Shown here: positions 1 through 7,665 of the stretch, piece by piece
Layout of the letters: each line of letters starts with the position of its first letter
Numbering within the stretch: the stretch's first letter is position 1
Origin: Paracoccaceae bacterium
Lineage (GTDB): Bacteria; Pseudomonadota; Alphaproteobacteria; Rhodobacterales; Rhodobacteraceae
Direction of reading: 5' to 3'
Length of the DNA stretch: 64,000 nucleotides
Assembly: GCA_021647745.1 (NCBI GenBank)
Contig: JAKIUB010000014.1
Coordinates: forward strand, 3,772 to 67,771
Program-made: the position numbers and the translations under genes
The notes under the pieces: model-generated
The model's database searches: none
Told to the model about the DNA's origin: nothing
What the model saw: only the letters and a program-made list of their open reading frames with translations

Positions 1-798
1 AAAGGCACCATCAATATGTAGCCAAAGCCCCTCTGCGGCTGCAATATCCGCCAAAGCATCAAGATCATCAAAGGCCCCGACATTCACCGTCCCCGCCGTG
101 CCGACCAGCAAAAACGGCTCCAGCCCGGCCGCGCGGTCTGCCGTGATCATCTTGCGCAAAGCTGGCATATCCATCTCGAAAGCCGCATTCACCGGCACGG
201 CCCGCAACGCATCACTGCCCAGCCCCAGCATATCAAACGCGCGGTTGATGCAATTATGCGCCTCCGATGAAGCATAGCCAACCAGCCGGTGCGCCCCCAC
301 CCCTACCTTGCGGGCACCCAGCTTTGCATCTCGTGCCACCTTCAAAGCCACAATCGTCGCCATTGATGTGCCCGACACCACCAGCCCACTGGCCCCCGCC
401 GGAAAACCAAACATCTCTTTCACCCAGGCCACCACCTGTTTTTCCACATAAATCGCGCCGTGGTCGCGCCCGCCAAGGTTGGCATTCATTGCCGCTGCCG
501 TGATCTCGGCCAGCAGCGAGGCCGCACCGCCGCTGCCATGCACCCAGCCAAAAAACCTCGGGTGGGTATTGCCGACACCAAAAGGCAATAATTCCTCAAG
601 CTGCGCCTGCACCTTTTCCATCCCGACACCCTGCTCTGGCAAGCTGGCATGCATCTGGCGCTTTAGCGTTTCCGGCAAGGGCGCCCACACCGCTCCCTCT
701 CCCGCCTGTTCCATTTTATCCAGTGCGGCCTCCAGCATTTTTTGCGCGCTAGCACGAAAAGCGGGCCAGTTTTCGGGGTCAAGTGAAGGTCTGGCCAT
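1..798 (-). CDS. Pyridoxal-phosphate decarboxylase family protein (group II, aromatic-amino-acid type), 3' end outside window
   Basis: Open frame of 266 codons from an ATG at 798 to the left edge with no stop, so the C-terminal part, including the PLP lysine, lies outside. The visible part is the N-terminal lid and the start of the large domain of group II PLP decarboxylases: an NTHPRFFGWVHG segment around residues 77-88 (family substrate-binding region), a VVSGTSMATIVALKVAR segment, and LHIDGAF at the edge, matching the family HxDAA block with a conserved His and Asp for PLP. The family decarboxylates aromatic amino acids or related substrates; the substrate here cannot be told. It stands alone on this strand, with its own promoter and a terminator-like hairpin in the leader (see 841-890). 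Confidence 0.85.
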   Translation of the reverse strand, partial: MARPSLDPENWPAFRASAQKMLEAALDKMEQAGEGAVWAPLPETLKRQMHASLPEQGVGMEKVQAQLEELLPFGVGNTHPRFFGWVHGSGGAASLLAEITAAAMNANLGGRDHGAIYVEKQVVAWVKEMFGFPAGASGLVVSGTSMATIVALKVARDAKLGARKVGVGAHRLVGYASSEAHNCINRAFDMLGLGSDALRAVPVNAAFEMDMPALRKMITADRAAGLEPFLLVGTAGTVNVGAFDDLDALADIAAAEGLWLHIDGAF

Positions 799-840
799 AT
801 TGCACGACTCCGGATCAAGAATATTGGAACAAAATAGAGT

Positions 841-863
841 AAAAAAACCCGCCCTATTGGCGG
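841..863 (-). terminator. Terminator-like hairpin in the leader of the PLP decarboxylase gene
   Basis: On the minus strand CCGCC, a 5-nt loop and GGCGG (863-849) are followed by G and seven T (848-841), a textbook intrinsic terminator. No minus-strand gene lies upstream, since the next gene at 1114 is on the plus strand. The hairpin therefore sits between a perfect TATAAT (890-885) and the decarboxylase start (798). It could act as an attenuator or end a very short RNA. Confidence 0.55.
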
Positions 864-884
864 TAAATACGTTATTTCCCGGTA

Positions 885-890
885 ATTATA
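885..890 (-). promoter_or_regulatory. Probable -10 element (TATAAT) for the PLP decarboxylase
   Basis: The minus strand reads GTTTATAATTACC here, a perfect -10 hexamer about 90 nt before the start codon at 798. The matching -35 region (TATCCA or TTATCC, 17-18 nt upstream) is weak. Inferred from sequence only. Confidence 0.4.
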
Positions 891-928
891 AACAGTTTTG
901 TGCTGCGTGGATAAAAAGCTAGACATTC

Positions 929-977
929 CCCACGAATTTTGTGGGTTATTGACACCAAATAACCATTATTGTAGATT
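929..977 (+). promoter_or_regulatory. Probable promoter of the Hint-domain gene, with an upstream palindrome
   Basis: TTGACA at 949-954, a 17-nt spacer and TAGATT at 972-977 form a good sigma70-type promoter, giving a leader of about 130 nt before the ATG at 1114. Just upstream, CCCAC (929-933) and GTGGG (941-945) form an inverted repeat with a 7-nt centre, placed between the two divergent promoters like an operator. In the leader, TTGC..CACG (1003-1013) can pair with CGTGGCAA (1023-1030). The 799-1113 gap holds no gene that I can see. Confidence 0.45.
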
Positions 978-1113
978 ACAGTCAGCTTGGAGACACATAT
1001 TATTGCCCCCACGCGTTAACCTCGTGGCAATGCAGAATGTAATAATGGATTTAATTGGTCGGACAGCTTTCAGTTTAAGCCGTCTATTTAACAAGTAGGG
1101 AAAAGGGTGTAAA

Positions 1114-2328
1114 ATGGCAAATACAGAAACTCTAGTTTGGGCAAATGCAACTCCAGCAGGGGGGGCGCAATTAGCCGACTTTAACGGCGTGGCCCATAAT
1201 GTTGGTGACATAACCGTAACCGCCACCCTGCTACCCGGTGAGGCAATCGATACAAACGCCGATCTAGCGTTCAACGGGTTTGGCGTTGATGCCGGCGAGC
1301 TTTATACTGGCGGTAATTACACCGGCGGCGGGGTCTCAAATAGCGCCCTCCATCTTTCAGACGCCGATGACTCAACGGCTGGCTACTCCCATACTGTCAC
1401 TCTTGCTTTGGATTTCACATCAAATACCGGTGGTGATAACGGGGTAGATAACCTGGATTTCTGGATCAGTGATATCGACCAGGGCTCTTGGGATGATGTC
1501 ATCACCATCCGCGTTTATGATCTTAACGGTGATCTGATCACAGATCCCGGCGCTGTCACCTTCCCTACCCTTGGCAGCAATCTGGTCGAAACAGGCGATA
1601 CTCTCACCGTCGGCACCTTCGGGAATCTTGACCCCGTAGACGCCGGAGGTGCTGTAAATGTAGTTGTCACCGTCCCGATCAGCCGTATAGAGATTGACTA
1701 CGGCAATGATGATGATGGCGGGCAGCGTGTCGAGATATCTGATCTCACCTACGAGCCGCATTTTCCCCCGCCCTGCTTCACCACCGGCACCCGTATTCTC
1801 ACCGAAAATGGCGAAGTCGCGGTCGAAGATCTGGTCGAGGGCGACCTTGTGGTCACCAAAGGCAACGGCCTGATGCCGATCCGCTGGATCGGCCAGCGCA
1901 CAATCAAGGCTGTTGGCTCTATGGCTCCCGTCTGCATCAGCAAAGGCACCCTTGGCAACAGCCGTGACCTTCTGGTTTCGCCCGGCCACCACATGCTGCT
2001 TGCCGACGCCCGAATTTCCGCACTTTTCGCCGAAGATGAAGTGTTGGTCACCGCTAAATCCTTGCTGGACGGAGACCGTATCTACCGTAAATCCGGCGGC
2101 GAAGTGACCTATTTTCACATCCTGTTTGATCAACACGAGATCATCTTTGCCGAAGGAGCGCCGGCCGAAAGCCTGCTCCTTGAGGAAAGCACCCTGCGCA
2201 GCTTCTCGAAAGAAACCTCTGACGAGGTGCTGGCACTCTTCCCCGAGCTGAACGGCAAAGCTTCCAACTACGGAAAGGTTGCCCGTCCGGTGCTCAACCC
2301 GGCCGAGGCCGGGCTGCTTGTCAACTAG
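1114..2328 (+). CDS. Hint-domain (Hedgehog/intein-type self-processing) protein
   Basis: 404 aa. The C-terminal half is a Hint_2-type domain starting at Cys221 in PPCFTTGTRI, followed by VEDLVEGDLV, the block with the conserved SPGHHMLL, and FHILFDQHEIIFAEG. These are the hallmarks of the Hint proteins common in Rhodobacterales. In the family Cys1 of Hint drives an N-S acyl shift and peptide-bond cleavage. Residues 1-215 look like an acidic beta-sandwich (many Asp/Gly/Thr) with no cleavable signal peptide and no GGxGxD repeats. About 45 residues follow the Hint core. A spaced AAGGG precedes the ATG. The cargo and purpose of the cleavage are unknown; export by a type I system is a guess from relatives. 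Confidence 0.85.
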   Translation: MANTETLVWANATPAGGAQLADFNGVAHNVGDITVTATLLPGEAIDTNADLAFNGFGVDAGELYTGGNYTGGGVSNSALHLSDADDSTAGYSHTVTLALDFTSNTGGDNGVDNLDFWISDIDQGSWDDVITIRVYDLNGDLITDPGAVTFPTLGSNLVETGDTLTVGTFGNLDPVDAGGAVNVVVTVPISRIEIDYGNDDDGGQRVEISDLTYEPHFPPPCFTTGTRILTENGEVAVEDLVEGDLVVTKGNGLMPIRWIGQRTIKAVGSMAPVCISKGTLGNSRDLLVSPGHHMLLADARISALFAEDEVLVTAKSLLDGDRIYRKSGGEVTYFHILFDQHEIIFAEGAPAESLLLEESTLRSFSKETSDEVLALFPELNGKASNYGKVARPVLNPAEAGLLVN

Positions 2329-2377
2329 GCACAGGGCCTTTCAAAAAGCGCCACCCTGCAGGGGGGCAGCCAAAACC

Positions 2378-2410
2378 AAAAAGGCGCGGCGTTGAATACC
2401 GCGCCTTTTT
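2378..2410. terminator. Bidirectional intrinsic terminator
   Basis: A perfect 12-bp inverted repeat (AAAAAGGCGCGG at 2378-2389 and its complement at 2399-2410) around a 9-nt loop, with A and T runs on both outer sides. It lies between the stop codons of two convergent genes and can end transcription of both the Hint gene and the mutase operon. Confidence 0.85.
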
Positions 2411-2416
2411 GCATCT

Positions 2417-4543
2417 CTACCAGTTTTGCCGCCGAATAAGCCGCAGCACTTTCTTCGCCGCTTCAGGGATATTGGTGCCCGGCCCGAATATCGCCTTCAC
2501 CCCGTGATCATAAAGATATTCATAATCCTGCTGCGGAATCACCCCGCCGCACACCACAATAATATCGTTGGCACCAGCATCGCGCAGTGCATCCACCAGC
2601 AAGGGCGCAAGGGTTTTATGCCCTGCGGCCTGCGAGCTGATCCCGACTACATGCACGCCCTTGGCGATGGCCTCGGCGGCGGCCTCTTCGGGGGTTTGGA
2701 ATAGCGGCCCGACATCGACATTAAAACCAAGGTCGGCAAAGGCCGTGGCGATCACTTTGGCACCGCGATCATGGCCATCCTGCCCCATTTTAACCACCAG
2801 CATATGCGGGGTGCGGCCCTCCTTCTTGGCAAAACTCTGCACATCTTCAACAATTTTGGCAAAGCCTTCATCGCCCGCGTAAGCCGCGCCATAAACCCCT
2901 TTCAGGGTTTTTACCTCGGCTTTATGGCGGCCAAACACCCGCTCCATCGCATTTGAAATCTCGCCCACCGAGGCCCGCGCCCGCGCCGCTTCCACCGCCA
3001 GCTCCAGCAGGTTTCCGGTGCCCCGCGCGCCCGCTTCCAGCGCTTCCAGTGCAGCGGTACAGGCGGCTTCATCGCGGTTTTTACGCATGTTTTTCAGGCG
3101 TTTGATCTGCCCCTCGCGCACCGCCACATTGTCTACATCCAGAATATCGATCGGGTCTTGCTGATCGAGCTTGTATTTATTAACCCCGACAACCACCTCT
3201 TCGCCGCGATCGACCAAAGCCTGCCGCCGCGCCGCGCTTTCCTCTATCCGCAGTTTTGGCATGCCGGATTCGACCGCCTTGGTCATGCCGCCCAACGCGT
3301 CAACCTCCTCGATCAGCGCCCATGCCTTATCAGCCAGCTCGGCGGTCAGGCTTTCAACATAGTAACTGCCCGCCAGCGGGTCGACCACGTTGGTTATGCC
3401 GGTTTCTTCTTGCAAGATCAGCTGGGTGTTGCGGGCAATACGGGCCGAAAAATCGGTGGGCAGGGCAATGGCCTCGTCCAGCGCATTGGTGTGCAGGCTC
3501 TGGGTGCCGCCAAGTGCCGCCGCCATCGCCTCGTAAGCGGTGCGGATCACGTTGTTATAAGGGTCCTGCTCTTGCAGGCTCACACCCGAAGTCTGGCAAT
3601 GGGTGCGCAGCATTTTGCTGCTGGTCTTTTGCGCGCCAAACTCGGTCATGATCCGGTGCCACAGCAACCTTGCAGCACGCAGCTTGGCGGCTTCCATGAA
3701 AAAATTCATGCCAATGGCAAAGAAAAAGCTGAGCCGGCCAGCGAAAGCATCGACATCCATGCCCGCCTCAATCGCGGCACGCACATATTCCTTGCCATCT
3801 GCGAGGGTATAGGCCAGCTCCTGCACAAGGTTCGCGCCCGCCTCCTGCATATGATAGCCGCTGATTGAAATACTGTTGAATTTCGGCATCTCGGCGGCGG
3901 TATATTTAATAATATCCGAGACAATCCGCATGCTTGGCGCGGGCGGATAGATATAGGTGTTGCGGACCATAAACTCTTTCAGCACATCGTTTTGAATGGT
4001 GCCAGTCAGGGCCGCACGGCTCACCCCCTGCTCTTCCCCCGCCACAATAAAGCTCGCCAAAATAGGGATAACCGCGCCGTTCATCGTCATCGAAACCGAC
4101 ATTTTATCCAGCGGAATTCCGTCAAACAGGATCTTCATATCCTCGACGGAGTCAATCGCCACGCCCGCCTTGCCAACATCCCCCTCAACGCGCGGGTGGT
4201 CGCTATCATAGCCCCGGTGGGTAGCCAGATCAAAAGCAACAGAAACCCCCTTTTGCCCCGCCGCAAGGTTGCGCCGATAAAAGGCGTTACTCTCCTCGGC
4301 AGTAGAAAACCCGGCATATTGGCGGATGGTCCATGGCCGCCCGGTATACATGGTGGCGCGCGGGCCACGGGTGAAAGGCTCCAAGCCCGGCAGACTGTGC
4401 ATATGGGGCAGGTCAGCTGTATCTTCGGCGGTATAAACCGGTTTCACGGTGATACCCTCGGGGGTTTGCCACTCGAGGCTTTCCAGCGGTTTGCCGCGCA
4501 GTTCCTTTTCAGCCAGTGCCTTCCAATCTGCTTTATCCGCCAT
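2417..4543 (-). CDS. scpA: Methylmalonyl-CoA mutase, single-chain
   Basis: 708 aa, full length for the homomeric enzyme. It isomerises (R)-methylmalonyl-CoA to succinyl-CoA with adenosylcobalamin, the last step of propionyl-CoA assimilation. The N-terminal half is the TIM-barrel substrate domain (TMYTGRPWTIRQYAGF near residue 65, RTHCQTSGVSL near 310). The C-terminal domain carries the base-off B12 motif DGHDRG near residue 590, with its cobalt-ligand His. ATG at 4543 overlaps the pccA stop (TGATG); a GTG one codon earlier is also possible. It is the last gene of the pcc operon and ends at the 2378-2410 terminator. Neither an epimerase nor the MeaB-type chaperone is in the window. Confidence 0.97.
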   Translation of the reverse strand: MADKADWKALAEKELRGKPLESLEWQTPEGITVKPVYTAEDTADLPHMHSLPGLEPFTRGPRATMYTGRPWTIRQYAGFSTAEESNAFYRRNLAAGQKGVSVAFDLATHRGYDSDHPRVEGDVGKAGVAIDSVEDMKILFDGIPLDKMSVSMTMNGAVIPILASFIVAGEEQGVSRAALTGTIQNDVLKEFMVRNTYIYPPAPSMRIVSDIIKYTAAEMPKFNSISISGYHMQEAGANLVQELAYTLADGKEYVRAAIEAGMDVDAFAGRLSFFFAIGMNFFMEAAKLRAARLLWHRIMTEFGAQKTSSKMLRTHCQTSGVSLQEQDPYNNVIRTAYEAMAAALGGTQSLHTNALDEAIALPTDFSARIARNTQLILQEETGITNVVDPLAGSYYVESLTAELADKAWALIEEVDALGGMTKAVESGMPKLRIEESAARRQALVDRGEEVVVGVNKYKLDQQDPIDILDVDNVAVREGQIKRLKNMRKNRDEAACTAALEALEAGARGTGNLLELAVEAARARASVGEISNAMERVFGRHKAEVKTLKGVYGAAYAGDEGFAKIVEDVQSFAKKEGRTPHMLVVKMGQDGHDRGAKVIATAFADLGFNVDVGPLFQTPEEAAAEAIAKGVHVVGISSQAAGHKTLAPLLVDALRDAGANDIIVVCGGVIPQQDYEYLYDHGVKAIFGPGTNIPEAAKKVLRLIRRQNW

Positions 4544-6534
4544 CACTCAAACTCCATAATCACCGCGTCAACTGCCATACTGTCACCCGGCGCCGCATTT
4601 ATTTTGGCCACCACAGCCTTTTTCTCGGCACGCAGCACGTTTTCCATTTTCATCGCTTCCACGGTGCACAGCGCTTGGCCCTCCTGCACCTCGTCGCCAA
4701 CCGCCACATTCAGGCTCACCACCAGCCCCGGCATTGGGCAGAGCAGCAATTTGGAGGTATCCGGCGCGGTTTTTTCAAGCATATGCTTAGAAAGCTCAAA
4801 CAGGCGCGGGGTGCGGATGATAACCTTGAGGTCCGCCCCGCGATGCCGCATTCGGTAGCCGCCGGCAATGGGCTGCACCTTGGCGACCACCATCTCGCCC
4901 GAAATATCAATCCGCGCCAGCCCCTCGCCGGGCTTCCAGCTTGAGGCCACCCGCAACTGGCTGCCATCCGCAAAGCTTACCGTTGAGCCATCGTGATCCG
5001 CCTCGATTTTTATCGCAAAATCCTGCCCGGCCAGCGAGATTACAAAATCCTCGCCCACATGCCGCTCGTGGTTATCCAGACGCCCTGAAACCTGCGCCGC
5101 CCGAATTTCCGCCACCCGCATCATCGCCGAAGCCCCCGCCGCCAGTTGCTTGAGCACCGACTCGGGCAGCGTTGCCCCCTTAAAGCCGTCGGGGTATTCC
5201 TCGGCAATGAAAGCTGTGGTGATATCGCCCGATATGAAGCGCGGGTGGTCCATCACTGCGCTCAGAAACGGCAGGTTGTGGCCAATGCCCTCCAGCTCGA
5301 ACCTGTCCAGCGCCTGACGCATATCGGCGATCGCGGTTGTTCTGTCCGGCGCCCATGTGCAAAGCTTGGCGATCATCGGATCATAAAACATGCTGATCTC
5401 GCCGCCTTCAAAAACCCCGGTATCATTGCGCACCCTGCCCTGCACCTCGGCGGGCGGGCGATACCGGGTGAGGCGGCCAATGGAAGGTAGGAAATTTCGG
5501 TAAGGATCCTCGGCATAAACCCGGCTTTCCATCGCCCAGCCATTGATGCCGATATCGCTTTGCTTGAGCGCCAGCTTTTCCCCCGCCGCCACCAGGATCA
5601 TCTGCTCGACCAGATCAATGCCGGTGATTAGCTCGGTCACCGGATGCTCGACCTGAAGCCGGGTGTTCATCTCCAGAAAATAGAAATTCTGCTCGCTATC
5701 CACGATAAATTCTACCGTGCCGGCGCTGCAATAATCCACCGCCTTTGAGAGCGCCACCGCCTCCGCCCCCATTTTGGCACGGGTTTCGGGGGTGAGAAAC
5801 GGGCTGGGGGCCTCCTCGATCACCTTTTGCTGGCGGCGCTGGATCGAACATTCGCGCTCATTGAGGTAAATGCAATTGCCGTGTTTATCACCCAGCACCT
5901 GAATCTCGATATGGCGCGGCTGGGTGATGAATTTTTCGATAAAAATCCGGTCATCGCCAAAGCTCGCCGCCGCCTCGTTTTTCGAGCTTTGGAAACCCTC
6001 GCGCGCCTCGTCGTCATTCCACGCGATCCGCATCCCCTTGCCACCACCGCCGGCGCTCGCCTTGATCATCACCGGATAACCGACCTGGCGCGAAATCGTC
6101 ACCGCCTCGTCGGCATCTTCTATCAGCCCCATATGGCCCGGCACGGTCGAAACCCCTGCCTCCTCCGCCAGTTTTTTACTGGTTATTTTATCACCCATTG
6201 CCTTGATCGCACCAACGGGCGGGCCGATAAAGGCAATACCCGCCGCCTCCAGCGCTTCGGCAAATTTCGGGTTTTCACTCAAAAACCCGTAGCCAGGATG
6301 CACCGCTTCGGCTCCGGTTTCCTTAATCGCCGCCATAATTTTATCTATCACGATATAGCTTTCGGCAGCGGGGGGCGGGCCGATATACACTGCCTCGTCA
6401 GCCATTTTTACATGCAGGGCGTTCCGGTCCGCATCCGAATAAACCGCCACGGTTTTGATACCCATCTTCTGCGCGGTTTTGATCACCCGACAAGCGATCT
6501 CGCCACGATTGGCGATCAGTATTTTCTCAAACAT
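4543..6534 (-). CDS. pccA: Propionyl-CoA carboxylase alpha subunit (biotin carboxylase plus biotin carrier)
   Basis: 663 aa. It carboxylates its own biotin with bicarbonate and ATP and hands CO2 to PccB. The biotin carboxylase domain spans about residues 1-450 (MFEKILIANRGEIACR start, ATP-grasp Gly-rich GGGGKGMR, RECSIQRRQQKVIEE). A linker/BT domain follows, then a C-terminal biotinyl domain with the lysine in EAMKMEN about 35 residues from the end. I choose ATG 6534 because it has GAGGGG 9 nt upstream and starts exactly at the conserved N-terminus; a longer frame opens at 6558. A strong terminator hairpin lies only 22 nt upstream, so expression needs read-through. Confidence 0.97.
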   Translation of the reverse strand: MFEKILIANRGEIACRVIKTAQKMGIKTVAVYSDADRNALHVKMADEAVYIGPPPAAESYIVIDKIMAAIKETGAEAVHPGYGFLSENPKFAEALEAAGIAFIGPPVGAIKAMGDKITSKKLAEEAGVSTVPGHMGLIEDADEAVTISRQVGYPVMIKASAGGGGKGMRIAWNDDEAREGFQSSKNEAAASFGDDRIFIEKFITQPRHIEIQVLGDKHGNCIYLNERECSIQRRQQKVIEEAPSPFLTPETRAKMGAEAVALSKAVDYCSAGTVEFIVDSEQNFYFLEMNTRLQVEHPVTELITGIDLVEQMILVAAGEKLALKQSDIGINGWAMESRVYAEDPYRNFLPSIGRLTRYRPPAEVQGRVRNDTGVFEGGEISMFYDPMIAKLCTWAPDRTTAIADMRQALDRFELEGIGHNLPFLSAVMDHPRFISGDITTAFIAEEYPDGFKGATLPESVLKQLAAGASAMMRVAEIRAAQVSGRLDNHERHVGEDFVISLAGQDFAIKIEADHDGSTVSFADGSQLRVASSWKPGEGLARIDISGEMVVAKVQPIAGGYRMRHRGADLKVIIRTPRLFELSKHMLEKTAPDTSKLLLCPMPGLVVSLNVAVGDEVQEGQALCTVEAMKMENVLRAEKKAVVAKINAAPGDSMAVDAVIMEFE

Positions 6535-6556
6535 CAGGCTATGCCCCTCGAAAAAC

Positions 6557-6588
6557 AAAAAAGGGCCGCCCGCATGTGCAGGCAGCCC
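6557..6588 (-). terminator. Strong intrinsic terminator inside the pcc operon
   Basis: On the minus strand GGGCTGCCTGC (6588-6578) pairs over 11 bp with GCGGGCGGCCC (6573-6563) around an ACAT loop, followed by six T (6562-6557). Two of the pairs are G-T. It lies after the small lipoprotein stop (6621) and ends 22 nt before the pccA ATG (6534), leaving no space for a separate pccA promoter downstream of it. Confidence 0.8.
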
Positions 6589-6620
6589 CGTAAGGTATAG
6601 TACGCGAAACCGCGGCTATA

Positions 6621-6824
6621 TTAGCAGGTATTGGTCTGGTAACAGGCCGCGCCAGCCGCACCGCCAATCGCCGCCCCCGTGACCATATTACCCCCTGTGA
6701 CACCAGCAATCCCTGCACCAAGCACCGCGCCCATGCCGGCGGTTTCACCAATGGTTGTGCAGGCCGAAAGCGTAAAGCCTGCCAGTATAAGGGCCGCAAA
6801 TTTATTCCGAACAATCGAACGCAT
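6621..6824 (-). CDS. Small glycine-zipper lipoprotein
   Basis: 67 aa. A short signal peptide ends in a lipobox LSAC (Cys about residue 22), so the mature protein is a lipid-anchored peptide of about 46 residues. It is very rich in Gly and Ala with GAVLGAGIAG and GAAIGGAAGAA stretches, as in glycine-zipper membrane peptides, and ends in CYQTNTC with two Cys that could form a disulfide. GGGAGAAATATC lies before the ATG. It is inside the pcc operon between an unknown gene and pccA. The function is unknown; I infer an outer-membrane or periplasmic location from the lipobox. Confidence 0.75.
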   Translation of the reverse strand: MRSIVRNKFAALILAGFTLSACTTIGETAGMGAVLGAGIAGVTGGNMVTGAAIGGAAGAACYQTNTC

Positions 6825-6933
6825 GATATTTCTCCCTGTGGTTCATCTTCCCAAGATGCACGGGCTTTCCCCGTCAAACCAGTCTTTTTTTGAGAACAAC
6901 ACAGCAAGTTGGCGGATTGTCGCGCAAATACTT

Positions 6934-7308
6934 TCACGGCTCCCCCCCTTCAAACATATCGGGAAAGCTCACCTTGGCGCGCTTCACGTCTATCCTGAGC
7001 ATCGCTTCATAAGAGACTGGATCAAAAGAATTTTCGGCCGGCACCACCTCGCGGCCAAAAAACCAGCCAATCCGTCCGGCATCAAGATTTCCCCGCTCAA
7101 AGGGCTGGTCGCCAAAAGCCTCCCACAGGCAGGCCATAAACACTGTGTCAGCTTTTTTATCTATCGCTCGGCGATCCCGAAAGCGCTCGCGCGCCTTTAG
7201 CGGTGTCACCCCCCTCGGCGAGGCGCGGCGGATGGTAAACTGCAAGTCCGAGCCGGGCAAACGCCCCGGAAAGCCGCGATGTTTAAGCATATAAGGCAGG
7301 TTGGCCAT
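6934..7308 (-). CDS. Conserved hypothetical protein in the pcc operon
   Basis: 124 aa with AAGGAG just before the ATG, so it is very likely translated. It is soluble, without signal peptide or membrane segment, basic in its first half (RRASPRGVTPLKARERFRDRR) and with a hydrophobic core IGWFFGREVV. I do not recognise the family. It lies 36 nt after the small membrane gene at 7345-7587 on the same strand, so it belongs to the pccB transcript. A link to propionyl-CoA metabolism is inferred only from position. Confidence 0.7.
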   Translation of the reverse strand: MANLPYMLKHRGFPGRLPGSDLQFTIRRASPRGVTPLKARERFRDRRAIDKKADTVFMACLWEAFGDQPFERGNLDAGRIGWFFGREVVPAENSFDPVSYEAMLRIDVKRAKVSFPDMFEGGEP

Positions 7309-7344
7309 ATCAGGCGCTCCTTTTCAGGGGCGCAGATGGCCCGT

Positions 7345-7587
7345 TCAGTCGTCGTCCTTGCCCAGATTCATCACCGCGATAGCGGCCGAAACGCCGCCAA
7401 AAGTCAGCGCAGTCTGGAAAAATAAGATAAAGGTGGCAATACCGCTTTCGTCGCGCGCCAGCATATCGCCCACCCCGAGAAAATTGCTCCAGATGATGGC
7501 GAATACAAAGATCACGCCAATGGCAATACCATTTGCGGTGTGAAATATCAAAAAGCGCACCAGCTTGGGTGGATCGGGGAGTTTCAT
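7345..7587 (-). CDS. Small two-helix membrane protein in the pcc operon
   Basis: 80 aa. Start chosen at ATG 7587 (MKLPDPPKL), which has AAAGGC upstream; a longer frame opens at 7632. There are two hydrophobic segments, around residues 10-31 (FLIFHTANGIAIGVIFVFAI) and 49-70 (ATFILFFQTALTFGGVSAAI), with a short acidic C-terminal tail KDDD. I recognise no family. It sits between two other unknown genes on the pccB strand. Confidence 0.7.
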   Translation of the reverse strand: MKLPDPPKLVRFLIFHTANGIAIGVIFVFAIIWSNFLGVGDMLARDESGIATFILFFQTALTFGGVSAAIAVMNLGKDDD

Positions 7588-7665
7588 CGGCTTGGCCTTT
7601 ATGTGTGGCCATAAGATACGCCGATTTTTCAAAGGTGCAAGAGGGGGGAGTTGTCGCAGACATAT

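Noticed and set aside
1420..2136. 238-codon frame opposite the Hint gene
   Set aside because: Shadow frame; the plus strand carries a clear Hint domain.
1774..2200. Intein
   Set aside because: The Hint domain lacks a C-terminal Asn/His splice junction and a host protein on both sides; it matches cleavage-only Hint_2 proteins.
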